Shown: positions 52,758 through 62,567, counted from the stretch's first letter. The stretch is DNA of 64,000 bases from Anaerolentibacter hominis (GCF_032380675.1 NZ_JAWDIX010000001.1:496001-560000); one strand, 5' to 3'. Numbers and translations: made by a program. The notes: generated by a model from the sequence alone, not told the origin.

Positions 52758-53107
52758 TGTGAGCCGCACTATAAGCCGAGTTCTGTATTAGATGATCATC
52801 TATCTCGACCTGATGTTGCCACCAGGCTCTAGCGACCTACCCGAAAGCACGGCGGGCAGCCGTATCGCTTTCTATGCGGTCTTGCTTCGGATGGGGTTTA
52901 CAGGGACCCCCTCTGTTACCAGAGAGGCGGTAAGCTCTTACCTCACCTTTCCACCCTTACCGGCCGAAACCGGCGGTATATTTCTGTTGCACTTTCCTGA
53001 GAGTCGCCTCTACCGGACGTTATCCGGCATCCTGCCCTGTGAAGCTCGGACTTTCCTCACCGAAACCCTTTCGTTATATTCCGGCGCGATCATCTGTGCT
53101 GCTCACG
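52757..53107 (-). ncRNA. rnpB: RNase P RNA
   Basis: Catalytic RNA that removes tRNA 5' leaders. The minus strand has the conserved core GAGGAAAGTCCGAGCTTC near the 5' end, CTCAGGAAAGTGCAACAGAA, GGTAAGAGCTTACCGCC and the closing GAACTCGGCTTATAG. P1 forms between GTGAGC-AGCAC at the 5' end and GTGCGGCTCAC at the 3' end with one mismatch. A promoter TTTACT-17-TAAACT (53142-53114) fits a start near 53107. About 350 bases, the usual size. The layout fits bacterial class A. Confidence 0.95.
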
Positions 53108-53113
53108 GTGGTT

Positions 53114-53142
53114 AGTTTATCATGTATTGCCGGTAAAGTAAA
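53114..53142 (-). promoter_or_regulatory. Promoter of rnpB
   Basis: On the minus strand TTTACT, 17 bases, TAAACT. Confidence 0.7.
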
Positions 53143-53389
53143 GAATTTTGCGGACCGCAGCAGCGGAAAAATTGGGTGGAATCAGACAAATCCGGCCGGG
53201 AAAATTCAGTTATTTTTCCGATATGGCAGAACAGTTTTCCATGAGTTATAATATATAAAATCATTTATTTCCTGAATCGTTCTTTTCTATCAGAATCACA
53301 TCCTGAATCACATCGATCAAATTCTGCGAAATCAGCCTGAGGAATTGTTATTTGGATCAAAAGAAAGTATAATAAAAGGAGAATATCGT

Positions 53390-54247
53390 TTGACAGACGG
53401 AAAAATACATGGCAGGAAACCAATCCTGCTGAGTGTGGACTTCGCGTTTCAGTACGTTATGCGGGATGTCCGTATAGCCGGCGCACTAATTGCTGCGGTT
53501 CTGGGTATTCCGAAAGAGGAAGTAAAAGGTGTCCGGCTGCTTCCCAGAGATCTGAATAAGATACGGGAAGAAGATAAGCTGGGAATTGTGGATATCCTGG
53601 CGGAGACGAAGGGAAAAGAACGGTACAACATCGAATTGCAGATGCGCCGGTTTCCTGACTGGCCGGAGAGATCCCTGTACTATCTGTTCAAAATGTATGT
53701 AGACCAGATTAAGAGCGGAAAGCCCTATGGAGAGGTTGGAGCCTGTATAGGCATTAATATTTTGGGCTTTAATCTGCTGGAACACAGGGAGTCGTATCAT
53801 ACTTTGATACAATTTTTGAATACTGAAAATGGAGCGCCCTATACACACAAGATAGCACTGCATATCCTGGAATTGAAAAAACTGGACTGTGCAGGAGCGG
53901 AAGAGAGAAAGACGGAATTGTACCGCTGGATGCGGGCATTGAAAGCCAGTAACTGGACGGAGTATGAAGCTTTAAGTAAGGAGGACGAGACTATGGCAGC
54001 AGTAAAAGAAAAATTGGAAGAGATCAGCCAGGATGAAATCCTGAGACTGGAGTATTTTCACAGGGAACTGGCCGTGATGGACAGGGAGGCGGAACTGGAA
54101 GGGGCACGCAGGGAAGGAAGAGAAGGTGGGATAGAAGAGGTTGCGGTGGAACTTCTGAGAAATGGAATGGAACCGGAGCTGGTCTGCCGGTATACAAAGC
54201 TTTCAGAGAAGCGCATCGGCGAGCTGTGGGCACGACTGGAAAAATAA
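53390..54247 (+). CDS. Rpn-family PD-(D/E)XK nuclease
   Basis: Protein of 285 residues from a TTG at 53390, eight bases after AAAGGAG; a TTG at 53345 lies ahead of that site. The nuclease core is VDFAFQYVMRD, GIVDILAE (Asp) and YNIELQM (Glu-x-Gln). The family (PD-(D/E)XK nuclease transposase, recombination-promoting) has C-terminal charged helices as here (EAELEGARREGREGG). Related genes often occur in many copies and some act in phage defence. It stands alone. Confidence 0.87.
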   Translation: MTDGKIHGRKPILLSVDFAFQYVMRDVRIAGALIAAVLGIPKEEVKGVRLLPRDLNKIREEDKLGIVDILAETKGKERYNIELQMRRFPDWPERSLYYLFKMYVDQIKSGKPYGEVGACIGINILGFNLLEHRESYHTLIQFLNTENGAPYTHKIALHILELKKLDCAGAEERKTELYRWMRALKASNWTEYEALSKEDETMAAVKEKLEEISQDEILRLEYFHRELAVMDREAELEGARREGREGGIEEVAVELLRNGMEPELVCRYTKLSEKRIGELWARLEK

Positions 54248-54298
54248 GAAGTAAAAGAAAAAGAATAAGAAAGAATTCCTTTTCCGTCCTTAAGATAG

Positions 54299-54368
54299 TA
54301 TAATAAAGCTAGTTACCACGCTGTGCTTGGTAACTAGCTGCTGCTTCTCGAGTTGCGAAGCAGTGCAA
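54299..54368 (+). promoter_or_regulatory. Promoter and double hairpin ahead of the HD gene
   Basis: TATAAT at 54299-54304 is followed at once by a perfect 12-base stem (54307-54318 with 54328-54339), then CTGCTTC with GAAGCAG (54341-54347, 54357-54363) and a run of T. The second hairpin with its T-run could attenuate the downstream gene and resembles the repeats in the trmK leader. Confidence 0.55.
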
Positions 54369-54395
54369 TTTTTTATGCAGAAAGGCAGGAATGAA

Positions 54396-54980
54396 ATGGA
54401 ACGTCTTGAGCAACAGATCGCATTTATCAAAGAAATGGATAAGTCCAAGTTCGTGGGCAGACAGACATATATAGGGGAAGGCGCCAGAAAGGAAAATGAC
54501 GCGGAGCATTCCTGGCATCTTGCGTTAATGGCGCTGCTCCTGAACGAATACGCCAACGAGAAGGTGGATGTTCTCAAGGTAATGTCTATGGTGGTTGTCC
54601 ATGATATCATCGAGATTGACGCAGGGGATACCTATGCCTATGATCCGGAGGGCAACAAATCAAAGCGGGACAGGGAATTAAAGGCGGCGGACAGGCTGTT
54701 TTCGATGCTTCCGGAAGATCAGGCCGCTTATTTGAGAAGTCTGTGGGATGAGTTTGAAGAGGCGGCTACACCGGAGGCGAAATTTGCACTGTCTCTGGAT
54801 AAAATGCAGCCTATGATTTTAAACGATATGTCAAACGGTATTTCCTGGAAGGAACATGGTGTCTGTAAGGAGCAGATTCTTGCCCGAAATGCCAAAACAC
54901 CGGAGGGGTCCCGGACACTTTGGAATTACATGGAAGAAATCCTGAATAAAAATATCCGGGAAGGTAATATTGGGGACTGA
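54396..54980 (+). CDS. HD-domain hydrolase, YfbR-like
   Basis: Protein of 194 residues from the ATG at 54396; the frame extends to 54327, but that region is the leader hairpin. Metal-binding HD motif: NDAEHSWHLALMALL, VVHDIIEIDAGDTYAYD and later Asp in SLDKMQPMI. It resembles 5'-deoxynucleotidases (YfbR/YGK1). It precedes the purine genes, consistent with nucleotide metabolism, though on a separate transcript. Confidence 0.87.
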   Translation: MERLEQQIAFIKEMDKSKFVGRQTYIGEGARKENDAEHSWHLALMALLLNEYANEKVDVLKVMSMVVVHDIIEIDAGDTYAYDPEGNKSKRDRELKAADRLFSMLPEDQAAYLRSLWDEFEEAATPEAKFALSLDKMQPMILNDMSNGISWKEHGVCKEQILARNAKTPEGSRTLWNYMEEILNKNIREGNIGD

Positions 54981-54987
54981 AAAAGAG

Positions 54988-55016
54988 TTGACTTTACTTA
55001 TAAAACGCGATACATT
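54988..55016 (+). promoter_or_regulatory. Promoter of the purEMND operon
   Basis: TTGACT (54988-54993), 17 bases, TACATT (55011-55016). No purine riboswitch or PurR box was recognised in the 70-base leader. Confidence 0.65.
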
Positions 55017-55084
55017 GATAAGGAGTTCTAATTACAAGATTCTTGACAATACGGAATATAGAAAATACGGAATGGAGGATTACC

Positions 55085-55597
55085 ATGGCTAAAGTGGGAA
55101 TTTTAATGGGCAGTGATTCAGATCTTGCTACTATGAGCAAGGCGGCGCAGATTTTGGAGCAATTTGGTATCGAATATGAGATGACAGTGATTTCTGCACA
55201 TAGAATGCCTGATGTGTTCTATAACTATGCAACAACGGCAGAAGAAAAGGGTATCAAAGTAATCATTGCAGGGGCCGGAGGGGCTGCGCATCTGCCGGGT
55301 ATGGCTGCTGCTATTTTTCCGCTTCCGGTAATCGGAGTTCCGATTCATACAAAAACATTAAGCGGCGTGGATTCTCTTTATTCCATCGTGCAGATGCCGT
55401 CCGGAATCCCGGTGGCAACGGTGGCAATCGATGGGGCTGCCAATGCAGGCATCCTGGCTGCGAAGATATTGGCGACAGATGATCCCGCGCTGTTACAGAA
55501 GATTAAAGATTATGCAGCATCCTTGAAAGACTCGGTGGTAGCAAAGGCGGAGAAACTGGAGAAACTGGGTTACGAAGCATATCTGAAACAGATGTAG
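55085..55597 (+). CDS. purE: N5-carboxyaminoimidazole ribonucleotide mutase
   Basis: Protein of 170 residues from the ATG at 55085 (site AATGGAGGATTACC); a longer frame upstream is rejected. Motifs are GILMGSDSDL and ISAHRMPD with the catalytic His, and GAGGAAHLPGM. No purK is present in the window, so the class (I or II) is not settled. First of four purine genes. Confidence 0.95.
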   Translation: MAKVGILMGSDSDLATMSKAAQILEQFGIEYEMTVISAHRMPDVFYNYATTAEEKGIKVIIAGAGGAAHLPGMAAAIFPLPVIGVPIHTKTLSGVDSLYSIVQMPSGIPVATVAIDGAANAGILAAKILATDDPALLQKIKDYAASLKDSVVAKAEKLEKLGYEAYLKQM

Positions 55598-55609
55598 GAG
55601 GAAAATGGT

Positions 55610-56635
55610 ATGGATTATAAGAAGGCGGGCGTGGATATAGAAGCCGGTTATAAAGCGGTGGAGCTGATGAAGACTCATATCCAGGAGACCATGCGGAGTG
55701 AAGTGCTGAACGGAATCGGCGGTTTTTCGGGCGCTTTTTCTTTGAAACCTTTTATGAACATGGAGGAGCCCACCCTGGTATCCGGAACAGATGGTGTGGG
55801 GACAAAGCTGAAGCTGGCGTTTATTCTGGATAAGCATGATACAGTCGGCATTGACTGTGTGGCAATGTGTGTGAATGATATCGCCTGTGCAGGCGGTGAA
55901 CCGCTGTTTTTTCTGGACTATATTGCCTGCGGGAAGAATGAACCGGAGAAGATTGCTACGATCGTAAAAGGTGTTGCAAAAGGCTGCAAGCAGGCCGGCG
56001 CCGCGCTGATCGGAGGCGAGACAGCAGAGATGCCGGGCTTTTATCCGGAAGATGAGTATGATCTGGCTGGTTTTGCAGTTGGCATTGTAGACCGGAAGAA
56101 ACTGATAACCGGAGAGCATTTAAAAGAGGGCGATGTTGTGATTGGTCTGGCTTCGTCTGGTATTCACAGCAATGGCTACTCTCTGGTGCGTCAGGTGTTT
56201 AACATGAGACGGGATTCTCTGGAGCAATATTATGAATCGCTTGGTACGACTCTGGGGGAGGCTCTGCTGACACCGACCAAAATTTATGTGAAAGCATTGA
56301 GCGCCGTGAGAAACGGCGGTGTTGAGATAAAGGCATGCAGCCACATTACAGGCGGCGGATTTTATGAGAACATTCCCCGGATGCTGCCGGAAGGCATGTG
56401 TGCGGTAATCCGGAAGGACAGCTATCCGGTACCGGAATTATTTGGGATGTTAAAAAGAGATGGCAGGATCGCCGAGGAAGCCATGTACAATACATATAAC
56501 ATGGGAATCGGCATGATGATTGCAGTCGATCCGTCTGAGACAGATAAGGCAATGGATCTGATCCGGAGGTCAGGTGAGACCCCTTATATACTGGGAGAGA
56601 TTAAAACAGGAGAAAAGGGAGTTATTCTATGCTGA
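55610..56635 (+). CDS. purM: Phosphoribosylaminoimidazole synthetase
   Basis: Protein of 341 residues that forms AIR from FGAM. Motifs: YKKAGVDIEAGYKAVELMK, GTDGVGTKLKLAF, CVAMCVNDIACAGGEPLFFLDY, GGETAEMPGFY and HITGGGFYENIPRML. It lies 12 bases after purE and overlaps purN. Confidence 0.97.
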   Translation: MDYKKAGVDIEAGYKAVELMKTHIQETMRSEVLNGIGGFSGAFSLKPFMNMEEPTLVSGTDGVGTKLKLAFILDKHDTVGIDCVAMCVNDIACAGGEPLFFLDYIACGKNEPEKIATIVKGVAKGCKQAGAALIGGETAEMPGFYPEDEYDLAGFAVGIVDRKKLITGEHLKEGDVVIGLASSGIHSNGYSLVRQVFNMRRDSLEQYYESLGTTLGEALLTPTKIYVKALSAVRNGGVEIKACSHITGGGFYENIPRMLPEGMCAVIRKDSYPVPELFGMLKRDGRIAEEAMYNTYNMGIGMMIAVDPSETDKAMDLIRRSGETPYILGEIKTGEKGVILC

Positions 56636-57255
56636 AAATAGGCGTACTGGTGTCCGGAGGAGGAACGAATCTCCAGGCGATTATTGATGCGATGCAGGAC
56701 GGCAGGATTTCCAACGCTGGTCTGAGTGTTGTAATCAGCAATAAACCGGGGGTCTATGCACTGACCCGTGCGGCAGACGCCGGGATACCTTCGGAGGTTC
56801 TCTCACCCAAGAGCTTTGGAAAGAGAGAGGATTTTGATCAGGCTCTGCTGAATCTTCTGAGACAGTATGATGTTGATCTGGTAGTTCTGGCCGGGTTCCT
56901 GGTTATTCTGCCTGAACTGGTGGTAGAGGAATACCAGAACCGCATTGTGAACATTCATCCGTCTCTGATCCCCTCCTTTTCCGGAATGGGCTATTATGGA
57001 CTGAAGGTACATGAAGCTGTTCTTGCCAGAGGATGTAAGGTGACGGGAGCTACGGTGCATTTTGTGGACGCCGGAGCGGATACAGGACCGATTATACTCC
57101 AGAAGGCGGTAAATGTGGAAGATGAGGATACCCCGGAGATACTACAGAAGAGGGTAATGGAGCAGGCGGAGTGGAAGATACTGCCTGAGGCGATTAATCT
57201 GATCGCGAATCACTGTCTGTGTGTAGACGGCAATGTTGTCAGAAGGAAAGGTTGA
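56629..57255 (+). CDS. purN: Phosphoribosylglycinamide formyltransferase
   Basis: Protein of 208 residues using 10-formyl-THF. It has VLVSGGGTNLQAIIDA, LAGFLVILP, NIHPSLIPSFSGMGYYG with catalytic Asn-His, and GATVHFVDAGADTGPII with Asp. It overlaps purM by seven bases. Confidence 0.96.
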   Translation: MLKIGVLVSGGGTNLQAIIDAMQDGRISNAGLSVVISNKPGVYALTRAADAGIPSEVLSPKSFGKREDFDQALLNLLRQYDVDLVVLAGFLVILPELVVEEYQNRIVNIHPSLIPSFSGMGYYGLKVHEAVLARGCKVTGATVHFVDAGADTGPIILQKAVNVEDEDTPEILQKRVMEQAEWKILPEAINLIANHCLCVDGNVVRRKG

Positions 57256-57262
57256 AGACATA

Positions 57263-58534
57263 ATGAAAGTTCTAATTGTTGGCAGCGGCGGCAGAGAACA
57301 TGCAATTGCCTGGAAAGTAGCTCAGAGCAGCCAGGTGGACAAGATTTACTGTGCTCCGGGCAACGCGGGAATCGCAGAGCTGGCGGAGTGCGTGGATATT
57401 GGCGCGGCGGAGCTTGAGCGGCTGGCTGATTTTGCAGAGGATAAGGAAATAGATCTGACTATTATCGGAATGGATGACCCGCTTGTGGCCGGAGTGGTTG
57501 ATATATTTGAGGCAAGAGGGCTGCGGGTATTCGGGCCCAGGAAAAATGCGGCTATAATAGAAGGCTCGAAAGCGTTTTCCAAGGAATTAATGAAGAAATA
57601 TCATATCCCGACCGCGGCGTATGAGACGTTTCATGATGCGGAGACGGCGCTGCAGTATCTTGAACACTGCAGTTATCCGATTGTGCTGAAGGCAGATGGT
57701 CTGGCTCTTGGCAAGGGTGTTTTGATCTGTGGCAGCAGGGAAGAGGCCGGAGAAGGTGTGAAGACCATTATGCTGGATAAGCAGTTCGGCTCTGCAGGGG
57801 ATACACTGGTTGTGGAGGAGTTTATGACCGGGCGGGAGGTATCGGTTCTTGCTTTCTGTGACGGAACACATATTAAGACCATGACCAGCGCCCAGGATCA
57901 CAAACGGGCGAAAGACGGAGACGAAGGATTAAATACCGGCGGCATGGGTACGTTTTCGCCCAGTCCTTTTTATGCAAAAGAGGTGGATGAATTCTGCCGG
58001 GAGAAGATCTATCAGGTGACGATGGATGCGATGAGGGCAGAAGGCCGGCCATTCGTTGGTGTGTTATTCTTTGGACTGATGCTCACAGAGGATGGGCCGA
58101 AGGTTCTGGAGTACAATGCCAGATTCGGCGATCCGGAGACCCAGGTGGTCCTTCCGCGGATGAAAAATGATATCGTGGATGTGTTCCAGGCATGCGTTGA
58201 TGGGACGCTGGACACACTGGACCTTCAGTTTGAGGACAATGCGGCAGTCTGTGTGGTGCTGGCTTCAGACGGCTACCCGGAGCACTATGAAAAGGGAAAG
58301 AAAATCAGCGGTCTTAAACATTTCCGGGATCAGGAGGGATACTATGTCTTTCATGCCGGGACGAAGTTCAGCGGAGCCGATATTGTAACAAACGGCGGAC
58401 GGGTACTGGGTGTTACCGCAACTGGAAAAGATCTGAGAAGTGCCAGGGAAAATGCCTACCGTGCTACAGAGTGGATTGATTTCGACAATAAATATATGAG
58501 ACATGACATTGGAAAAGCGATTGATGAGGCTTAA
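57263..58534 (+). CDS. purD: Phosphoribosylamine-glycine ligase
   Basis: Protein of 423 residues from the ATG at 57263, with GGAAAGGTTGAAG before it; it begins eight bases after the purN stop. ATP-grasp motifs: KVLIVGSGGREHAIAWK, VLKADGLALGKGV, QDHKRAKDGDEGLNTGGMG and EYNARFGDPETQV. Last gene of the purE-M-N-D unit. purC, purF, purL and purH are not in the window. Confidence 0.97.
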   Translation: MKVLIVGSGGREHAIAWKVAQSSQVDKIYCAPGNAGIAELAECVDIGAAELERLADFAEDKEIDLTIIGMDDPLVAGVVDIFEARGLRVFGPRKNAAIIEGSKAFSKELMKKYHIPTAAYETFHDAETALQYLEHCSYPIVLKADGLALGKGVLICGSREEAGEGVKTIMLDKQFGSAGDTLVVEEFMTGREVSVLAFCDGTHIKTMTSAQDHKRAKDGDEGLNTGGMGTFSPSPFYAKEVDEFCREKIYQVTMDAMRAEGRPFVGVLFFGLMLTEDGPKVLEYNARFGDPETQVVLPRMKNDIVDVFQACVDGTLDTLDLQFEDNAAVCVVLASDGYPEHYEKGKKISGLKHFRDQEGYYVFHAGTKFSGADIVTNGGRVLGVTATGKDLRSARENAYRATEWIDFDNKYMRHDIGKAIDEA

Positions 58535-58615
58535 TGGATGAAATAGATATCGCTTGAGGTACAATTTAGATATAATGCTGTATAGTAAAAACGCTCAGGA
58601 ATAATGAAAATGAAG

Positions 58616-58649
58616 AAGGCTCTGCCGCGAAATCCCGCGGCAGAGCCTT
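58616..58649. terminator. Convergent terminator
   Basis: A perfect 14-base stem (AAGGCTCTGCCGCG with its complement) around AAATCC lies between the purine operon and the convergent lipoprotein gene. T-runs are weak on both sides. Confidence 0.75.
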
Positions 58650-58653
58650 GCTG

Positions 58654-59601
58654 TTATTTATCCTGTTTCGGATATTCCATTTCCTCGATCTGAATGATTT
58701 CTCCGTCCACAATCGTGATCCGGCATGCGCGCTTCCGGTCAGACAGCAGCTGGCATATATATTCATTCCTGGACATGCCTTCCGGCACCTGCCTCCGGGC
58801 CACTTTTTCCGTCAGCTTGATCGTCAGATTTTCTGAAAGGGGATAGGGGTAACTGACCTCTTTTTCATTGTAAATATAAAATCCGTCCGGCATGGAACGC
58901 TTAGGATCGATGCCAAGCTGCATCAGGCGGGGCATGCTTTTATCCGTAAGCCATTCTACCCAGTCTATGCCGACCTCGTTCTTTTCTCTGTCAAAGCCAT
59001 CCAGCAGCGCAATGAAAATACGGATATCCATCTCCGGACCGGCGGTTTCTGAGGCTATAATAGAGCGGATTTCATATTCATTCACCGCATCTGACCAGCC
59101 ATAGGAAAAAAGCAGTGTATCTCCCTGATTCATATGGGCGATCTGGTCTAAAAAGAGGTCGGAATAATAAAATGTAACCGTTTTCTTATCTTCCGTTAAC
59201 AATACAACGGTATTGGATTCATCCGAGCGCAGATAAGTGGCAAACATCTGAGAGTTTGAGGCGTATCCCTGTTCCTCCGCCTTCATAAGGACGGTAAGAT
59301 TGTCAGCTGTGATTTCCATTGGAACAGCTGAATCGGTATCCAGTGTATAGGTAACACGGATACGGTCGCCGGACTCGATTCCATCCAGCTCTTTTGTGGA
59401 AATTTGCAGCAGATCTGCCTGACGGAATCCGGAGCCGGAGTTCAGCGGTTTGGCCAGCAGATAGGTTGCGCTGACATCCCAGACAATAACGTCCAGTTCC
59501 TTTTGAACATTCTCTTTATGTTTCAATAATAAATTGGCGCATCCAGTCGATAGAAGACAGACCGCCAAAAGACAGAATACAATTTGTATTTTTCTTCTCA
59601 T
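58654..59601 (-). CDS. Hypothetical lipoprotein
   Basis: Protein of 315 residues. Lipoprotein signal IQIVFCLLAVCLLSTGC with Cys21. The body is mixed alpha/beta with an early VIVWDVSATYLLAKPLNSGSG and a C-terminal DPKRSMPDGFYIYNEK; no family recognised. It has its own minus-strand promoter region opposite the large hydrolase gene. Confidence 0.65.
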   Translation of the reverse strand: MRRKIQIVFCLLAVCLLSTGCANLLLKHKENVQKELDVIVWDVSATYLLAKPLNSGSGFRQADLLQISTKELDGIESGDRIRVTYTLDTDSAVPMEITADNLTVLMKAEEQGYASNSQMFATYLRSDESNTVVLLTEDKKTVTFYYSDLFLDQIAHMNQGDTLLFSYGWSDAVNEYEIRSIIASETAGPEMDIRIFIALLDGFDREKNEVGIDWVEWLTDKSMPRLMQLGIDPKRSMPDGFYIYNEKEVSYPYPLSENLTIKLTEKVARRQVPEGMSRNEYICQLLSDRKRACRITIVDGEIIQIEEMEYPKQDK

Positions 59602-59780
59602 GGTAAAAGATTCCTTCTGTTTAGTATTTACAGTATAACATAAGATGTGTTATTCTACAACTAGAGAATGATTTGTTAAGATCGTGAAGGCAGGTGGTAA
59701 TTTATTCCTAATTGACATATCTTTGTCAAAAGTGTTTTATAACATAAGATATAGGATTCCCTCGGTTAACGAAAGAGAAG

Positions 59781-62420
59781 ATGAAGAAAGTGCCGGTTTA
59801 CAGACGGTATTTTCGGGTTGGAGGACTTAACAGAATGAACAGAATGAAGAAAAGATGGCCGGTATTTTTTTTGTGCCTGCTGGCAGTGCTGTGTTTTAGT
59901 GCTCTGGCCGGCGGAAAGGAAACACAGGCGGCCGCGCAGAAAAAAGGTACCGTGACGGCCAGCAGCCTGTATGTACGGAAGGGCCCCGGCAAAGATTACG
60001 ATATTATGAAAAATAACGGGGACGATATTTCCCTGAAAAAGGGGACGACCTGTACGATTGTCAAGGCGGAAAAGGATAACTGGTATCAGGTATCCTTCAA
60101 ATTAAACAGTGCAACGATTAAGGGTTATGTCCTGGGAGACTATTTGAAGATCACATCGGAAAACAGCTCATCCAGCAGCAGTTCCGCCAGCAGCAGTAAA
60201 ACGAACCCATTTAAGATTCCCGGGAAGGTTACGGCGGATACCCTGAATGTGAGAAAGAGCGCGGGCACTTCGGGAGCGCAGCTGATGGTGGATGATGCCA
60301 AAGTTCAGCTGAAGAAGAACACGAAGGTAACGGTGCTCAATACGAAGAAATCAGGCGGGCAGATCTGGTACTATGTTTCATTTACATATAATAAAGCTAC
60401 AAAAAAAGGTTATGTATTAAGTGATTATGTGGCCCTTACACTAAGTTCATCCGTAAAAGCGGAGGTCGACAGTTCTAAGGCTGTGAAAATACGGACTGGT
60501 GCCGGCTCAGGGAAATCCTACCTGAAAGTGAGCGGCAAGGAAGTCTCCTTAAAAGATGGAACTGCGCTGACGATACTGAAGGAAAGCACCGTCAAGGAAG
60601 TTAAGTGGTTTTACGTATCCTTTAAGGTGAGCAGCAAAACTTACAAGGGCTATATTGAGGCCAGCAAGGTTGCTTTTAAGAAATCGACAACTGTAGACAA
60701 GGGCGATGAAAATGAAAAGGAAGAGCCAAAGGATGTAAAAGGCCGGACCGGCAAGACGACGACCGATAAGCTGAATGTGAGAACCGGCGCTGGTACTGAT
60801 TTTGGCCTGCTTACCTATAAATCGGCAAAGGTTCAGCTGCCCAAGGGCACCAAGGTGGAGATCGAAGGTTCGAAAAAGGTTGGTTCAGTAACCTGGTATG
60901 AAGTGACCTTTACTTATCAAAAGACGGAAATGACCGGCTTTATATCCGGAGAATATGTAAAACTCGATCCGGTAAAAGAAGATCCGGATAAAAAAGATGA
61001 TCCGGATGAGAAAGACGATCCAGATGAGAAGGAAGATCCGGACGAGAAAGATGATCCGGATGATAAGGAAGATCCGGCTAAACCGGAAGTTCCCATGACA
61101 GATGCCCAGTTTGAAGCATATATGACGGAACAGAGATTCCCGGACAGCTATAAACCGGCACTGAGACTATTACATACCAAACATCCCACCTGGGTATTTA
61201 AGGCGTACCATACTGGGCTGGACTGGAATTCAGCAATCCTGAATCAGACAACTCCGGGGAAAAACCTGGTCACAAATACCAAGCCCATTTCCTACAAATC
61301 GTTTGATACAGGCTGTTACAATTTCGCGACGGATGAGTTTACCGTTTACGATGGGACTGCCTGGGTAACAGCATCCAAACTTGCGGTGGAATACTACATG
61401 GACCCGCGCAACTGGATCAGCGACGATTATGTTTATATGTTTGAGACGCTTTCCTATGACAGCAAGACGCAGACCCAGGCCGGAGTGGAAGCAATCTTAA
61501 GAAACACACCGTTTTATCAGAAAACGTATTCTTATACGGAGGGGTATCTCCCGCCGAATGCCACGGCTGCCCAGATTGCAGCCAGCACGGTGACCAAGAC
61601 ATACAGCCAGACAATTATGGAAGCGGCACAGTATTCAGGCGTCAGTCCTTATCATCTGGCAGCCCGGATCAAGCAGGAAGTAGTGACCGGAACCACCACA
61701 GTTTCCGCTTCGGTGACCGGAACCTATGCAGGCTACGAAGGGTATTATAATTTCTATAATATCGGGGCGAATAACAGTGCCAGCGGAAGCGCGGTGAAGA
61801 AGGGCCTGGAATTTGCCAAGACCGGAAGTACAAATACTTCCACGAATGCTTCTTACATGATTCCATGGGACAACCCATATAAGTCCATTGTGGGCGGAGC
61901 TTATTATATCGGTTCCAACTATATTGCAAGAGGACAGGATACGGTTTATCTGCAGAAATTCAACGTGACGGACCGCTCTACCTATTCTCACCAGTATATG
62001 GCCAATGTGGAGGCTCCTTATGCAGAGTCTGTGAAGACGAAAGCGGCTTATTCCGTGATGGATGAGACTGCGCTGGTATTCTCCATCCCGGTATTTGACA
62101 ACATGCCGGCTATCACCAGCCCGGCTCCGATTGGTATTCTGCATCCGAACAACTGGCTTCAGAGCCTGGAGGTAACAGGATACACCCTCTCCCCCACTTT
62201 TACAATCCGAGGGGAGGAAGGACTGGTATATACGGTTGAAGTACCTTACTATGTGAACTCTGTCAATGTGAAAGCCGTACCGGTATCTTCACTGGCAACG
62301 GTGATGGGCACCGGGACGAAGACGCTGAACGCGGGTTCTAATATGGTCAATATTACCTGTATTGCCCAGGATGGCACGATGCGTTATTATCCGGTGAATA
62401 TTATACGGAGGAATTATTAA
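59781..62420 (+). CDS. Cell-wall hydrolase: SH3 repeats, glucosaminidase, Ig-like end
   Basis: Secreted protein of 879 residues. A long basic signal region leads to PVFFLCLLAVLCFSALAGG. Four bacterial SH3 domains follow (about 55-125, 147-222, 225-300, 318-400; repeated LNVR-x-G pattern), then an acidic Asp-Pro-Asp-Glu-Lys repeat linker (403-445). Next is a glucosaminidase-like domain (about 450-740; AARIKQEVVTGTTT and YYNFYNIGA with the probable catalytic Glu), and a C-terminal cadherin-like/Ig-like domain. The product should bind and cut peptidoglycan. Glucosaminidase is a family inference. Starts at 59781 or 59835 are both possible. Confidence 0.85.
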   Translation: MKKVPVYRRYFRVGGLNRMNRMKKRWPVFFLCLLAVLCFSALAGGKETQAAAQKKGTVTASSLYVRKGPGKDYDIMKNNGDDISLKKGTTCTIVKAEKDNWYQVSFKLNSATIKGYVLGDYLKITSENSSSSSSSASSSKTNPFKIPGKVTADTLNVRKSAGTSGAQLMVDDAKVQLKKNTKVTVLNTKKSGGQIWYYVSFTYNKATKKGYVLSDYVALTLSSSVKAEVDSSKAVKIRTGAGSGKSYLKVSGKEVSLKDGTALTILKESTVKEVKWFYVSFKVSSKTYKGYIEASKVAFKKSTTVDKGDENEKEEPKDVKGRTGKTTTDKLNVRTGAGTDFGLLTYKSAKVQLPKGTKVEIEGSKKVGSVTWYEVTFTYQKTEMTGFISGEYVKLDPVKEDPDKKDDPDEKDDPDEKEDPDEKDDPDDKEDPAKPEVPMTDAQFEAYMTEQRFPDSYKPALRLLHTKHPTWVFKAYHTGLDWNSAILNQTTPGKNLVTNTKPISYKSFDTGCYNFATDEFTVYDGTAWVTASKLAVEYYMDPRNWISDDYVYMFETLSYDSKTQTQAGVEAILRNTPFYQKTYSYTEGYLPPNATAAQIAASTVTKTYSQTIMEAAQYSGVSPYHLAARIKQEVVTGTTTVSASVTGTYAGYEGYYNFYNIGANNSASGSAVKKGLEFAKTGSTNTSTNASYMIPWDNPYKSIVGGAYYIGSNYIARGQDTVYLQKFNVTDRSTYSHQYMANVEAPYAESVKTKAAYSVMDETALVFSIPVFDNMPAITSPAPIGILHPNNWLQSLEVTGYTLSPTFTIRGEEGLVYTVEVPYYVNSVNVKAVPVSSLATVMGTGTKTLNAGSNMVNITCIAQDGTMRYYPVNIIRRNY
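60981..61075 (+). repeat. 15-base tandem repeat, acidic linker
   Basis: About six copies of a GATCCGGATGAGAAA-like unit encode D-P-D-E-K type steps between the SH3 and catalytic domains. Copy number probably varies between strains. Confidence 0.85.
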
Positions 62421-62465
62421 ACTGCATGCGGAATTGAGTTAAAGAGCAAGAGATATATAAGACAT

Positions 62466-62498
62466 AAAAGAGGACGGCAATTTTGCTGTCCTCTTTTT
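62466..62498 (+). terminator. Terminator of the hydrolase gene
   Basis: AAAAGAGGACGGCAA pairs with TTGCTGTCCTCTTTT, with further T. Confidence 0.88.
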
Positions 62499-62530
62499 AA
62501 CATTGATTGTAACCGCCCCTTAAACAGACC

Positions 62531-62567
62531 AGAAGCCCTGCGGGGGTACGCAAGGCTTCTTTTTTTC
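62531..62567 (+). terminator. Second terminator-like hairpin
   Basis: AGAAGCC-CTGCG with CGCAA-GGCTTCT, followed by seven T. No gene lies between it and the previous terminator. Confidence 0.8.

Noticed and set aside
52792..53115. Plus-strand frame of 107 codons
   Set aside because: It lies wholly on the opposite strand of RNase P RNA, whose conserved core, P1 pairing, promoter and terminator are all present.
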